A DNA stretch of 43,709 bases from Acidobacteriota bacterium (GTDB lineage Bacteria > Acidobacteriota > Terriglobia > Terriglobales > Acidobacteriaceae). The translations under genes and the position numbers were made by a program. The notes below the pieces were generated by a model. The model saw only the letters and a list, made by a program, of their open reading frames with translations. It ran no database searches and was not told where the DNA came from. The stretch lies in NCBI GenBank assembly GCA_021851465.1, contig JAJZDL010000002.1:1-43709 (forward strand), read 5' to 3'. Shown piece after piece: positions 41,127-43,709 of the stretch; positions within the stretch are counted from its first letter, which is position 1, and each line of letters opens with the position of its first letter.

Positions 41127-41203
41127 TGGTCGGGGCGGTCAGATTCGAACTGACGACCCTCTGCTCCCAAAGCAGATGCGCTACCAGGCTGCGCTACGCC
41201 CCG
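41127..41203 (-). tRNA. tRNA-Pro(TGG), CCA encoded
   Basis: Reverse complement CGGGGCGTAGCGCAGCCTGGTAGCGCATCTGCTTTGGGAGCAGAGGGTCGTCAGTTCGAATCTGACCGCCCCGACCA folds as a cloverleaf. Confidence 0.95.
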
Positions 41204-41375
41204 ACTGCTTCAATCTTACCCCACTTGCCACACCGCATAGCCGCCGAAATCTGCGCCGCGCGCTCCGCCTGCGGTTTGCCGACTCTATTCCTGTCAACTC
41301 GCCACCTCTCTATCGGCGAGCTCTGTTTGCGACTGTCCAACCCGGGGCTGGCGATGCTATACTCTGCAAGTATGT

Positions 41376-41451
41376 GGCGGCTATAGTTCAGTGGCAGAAC
41401 GCCGCTCTGTGGCAGCGGATGTCGTGGGTTCGACCCCCACTAGCCGCCCCA
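41376..41451 (+). tRNA. tRNA-His(GTG), CCA encoded
   Basis: GGCGGCTATAGTTCAGTGGCAGAACGCCGCTCTGTGGCAGCGGATGTCGTGGGTTCGACCCCCACTAGCCGCCCCA; extra 5' G-1 opposite C73. Confidence 0.95.
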
Positions 41452-41670
41452 AATCCTTTTCGACACATCCCCTTTCGACGCCCTCTGATTCAGGCTTCGG
41501 ACCAACCGCGACCCAGTCAACCCTGATCCAGACAAAATCTGGCCCGTCCACTTGAACCACTCACTCAAAATTCCCTTGTCGCTCGCGGTTCTCTCCGTCC
41601 CGGCTACGGATGCGGCAACTATCGTCGAATCTGGGTTGGCTGCCGACTGCGCAGCGGAGGCGGCAAGGCG

Positions 41671-42804
41671 ATGAGCGGCGCGAGGCTCATCGAAACATCG
41701 AGCGGCGCGGCTCAAGACCTAGCTGAAGTGGAAGAAGCCTCCGTGGCCGACGAACTGGCTTCTCCCACGCCGCGTTGCACGGACGCTCCGGCCCGCTTTC
41801 AAGCGCCGGCCTTCATCCCGCGGCCATTCCTGCTCAACGGCCATCTACAGACGATCGCGGGCAATCTTCTGTCGCGTGCGAACTCCCTGCCTCCGCCGGT
41901 TCCTGTGCTGGTCGAGGTCTCGCCCGCAAGCGGCTCGCAGATCGCTTCCAGCGTGCTCTGCGAGTGCCACTGGCATCCGCAGGCGGGACGGGCCACGCGC
42001 CCCACGGTTGTCCTGGTGCATGGCCTGGAGGGCTCCTCGGAGTCGCAGTATGTGGTCGGCAACGCCAACAAGTTGTGGCGCGCCGGGGCCAACGTCGTAC
42101 GCATGAACATGCGCAACTGCGGCGATACGGAGCGGCTCTCGCCCACGCTCTACCACTCCGGCCTGTCCTGCGATGTCGGTGCCGTCCTGCGCCACTTCAT
42201 CGCGCGCGAGCGCCTCGAAAGCGTCGCTCTGGTCGGCTACTCGATGGGCGGCAATCTGGTGCTCAAACTGGCCGGCGAACTCGGCGCGAATGCACCCACT
42301 CAACTGCATTCGGTCGTTGCCGTCTCGCCCGCCATCGACCTCGGCCCATCCGCGGATGCCCTGCACCGCCCCGCAAACCGCCTCTACGAGCGTCGATTCC
42401 TGCGCAGAATGGTCCGCCGCTTCCGGCTGAAAGCCAGCCTCTTTCCGCGCGCGTTCGATGCCCAGCGCATCGTCGGTGTCCGCTCCCTACGCCAGTACGA
42501 CGAGCGCATCACGGCCCTCTACTCCGGCTTTGCCTCCGCCGACGACTACTACTTCCGCGCCTCCGCGGCACGCAGCCTGGACCGCATCGCCGTGCCCACG
42601 CTCGTGCTGCACGCGCTCGACGATCCCTTCGTCCCCATCACGCCCCAGACCCGCGCCGCACTCGACGAAAACCCGTTCATCACGCTCCTGCAATCCGCGC
42701 ACGGTGGCCACTGCGCCTTCCTCGCCCGGGCTGACCGCACCACCGAGGACGACGGCTACTGGGCCGAATCCACGCTCCTCCGCTTCCTCCTCGCCCACTC
42801 CTGA
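41671..42804 (+). CDS. alpha/beta hydrolase, YheT family
   Basis: FLLNGHLQTIAGNLL; VVLVHGLEGSSESQYV; ALVGYSMGGNLVLKLAGE. Confidence 0.9.
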   Translation: MSGARLIETSSGAAQDLAEVEEASVADELASPTPRCTDAPARFQAPAFIPRPFLLNGHLQTIAGNLLSRANSLPPPVPVLVEVSPASGSQIASSVLCECHWHPQAGRATRPTVVLVHGLEGSSESQYVVGNANKLWRAGANVVRMNMRNCGDTERLSPTLYHSGLSCDVGAVLRHFIARERLESVALVGYSMGGNLVLKLAGELGANAPTQLHSVVAVSPAIDLGPSADALHRPANRLYERRFLRRMVRRFRLKASLFPRAFDAQRIVGVRSLRQYDERITALYSGFASADDYYFRASAARSLDRIAVPTLVLHALDDPFVPITPQTRAALDENPFITLLQSAHGGHCAFLARADRTTEDDGYWAESTLLRFLLAHS

Positions 42805-42852
42805 AGCAAGCACCACCCCTGCTGTACAACCTGTCCCTGAGAGGGCCGAACG

Positions 42853-43497
42853 ATGCTTGCCGAGTGGTCTGCAGAATGCTCCGCCGAAGACCCTGTCCTC
42901 GTCGTTCCCTGGTCGGACCCCAACAGCGGAACGGCCTTCATCGATCTGCGCGCCGCCCCGCACGACTTCGACGCCATCCCCGAGGCCGAGCAGCACCCTC
43001 CGCTGATGCAGGCCCTGCGCGCGCTCAATGCCGCGCACTCCCCCATCTTCACAGCCAAGTGCGACGCCTGGCCGCTTGATGCCGAGGAGATCGAGCAGTT
43101 GATGCTGGACCTGCGCACGCGTCCAGCCGATCCATCCGCCGCCACGCTCGCCGGGTTCGCCAGCTACATCGACCTGCTCTGGCGCGAGCGCTCCCTCTTC
43201 AGCTCGTTCCATCGCCAGGAGCAGGTGCTGCACCGGCTCACCCGCATGGCCGCACCGGTGCACCGTCCCGCAGCCATGCTCGACTGCGTCCTTCGTCCCG
43301 CCCTGCTCGACCTCGATGGCCCGCGCGAGGGCTTCGCACTGAGCCTCTACGTCAAGGCCCTCGGCCTCAATCCGCAGGCCGCATACAAGGAGTGGACCGC
43401 CGCCCTCGCCCAGGTCGTCGCCCTGCTCCGCGGCAAGGACTTCGCGCACAAGTCCAACAGCCTCTCCGCACCGCGCCCTCCACTACCGAGCGAGTAA
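42853..43497 (+). CDS. hypothetical protein
   Basis: 214-aa ORF, codon usage consistent with coding; no family recognised. Confidence 0.6.
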   Translation: MLAEWSAECSAEDPVLVVPWSDPNSGTAFIDLRAAPHDFDAIPEAEQHPPLMQALRALNAAHSPIFTAKCDAWPLDAEEIEQLMLDLRTRPADPSAATLAGFASYIDLLWRERSLFSSFHRQEQVLHRLTRMAAPVHRPAAMLDCVLRPALLDLDGPREGFALSLYVKALGLNPQAAYKEWTAALAQVVALLRGKDFAHKSNSLSAPRPPLPSE

Positions 43498-43709
43498 GTG
43501 TTCTTCGGCAGCGCCGGAGGATCTCCCAATCGGAATAGATTCACTTCAAATCGCGCCAGGCGCGCCATATCTTCATGCCGCCGGATTACCGCGCCGCCCC
43601 CAAAAATCTCAGTCCAAATCTCCCACTCCCGTCAATATGCATCGTCCTGCCGTGCCCTATACTGGTTCCAAATTGCGTTCGACCAAACGCGCGGAGAGTG
43701 GGCCAAATC

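Overview
GC-rich bacterial chromosome segment, probably Acidobacteria (Terriglobia-like; inferred from gene content and style). It is mostly housekeeping: acylphosphatase/apt, acnA, an RND efflux operon, purL/purF, a sigK-rskA-like pair, UDP-glucose dehydrogenase, dnaB, alr, mltG, moaA, glmM, xseA, nadD, tRNA-Pro and tRNA-His. The best candidate for something new is in the purine operon. A HEPN/minimal-nucleotidyltransferase (HI0074/HI0073, MntA/HepT-like) pair sits between purL and purF, coupled by ATGA overlaps, and the MNT domain is fused in frame to the N-terminus of PurF, so PurF's catalytic Cys is at residue 131 of a 601-aa ORF. A second cluster of interest is a set of small non-autonomous repeat elements: a ~145-bp element with CTGTCC ends (3 copies), a 211-262-bp element with AGTGTCCTGAGTC ends and a 13-bp VNTR (2 copies plus a solo end), and a 107-bp TIR element sharing a core with the first. 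One of these copies is interrupted by an IS1182-like element with 15-bp IRs and a CTGAAG target duplication, and the uninterrupted copy is in the same window. Other leads are a moaA without a canonical start (possible AUC start), a higB toxin that has lost its start next to an intact higA, and a 7-bp tandem repeat inside glmM. All product names come from reading translations by eye; no searches were run.
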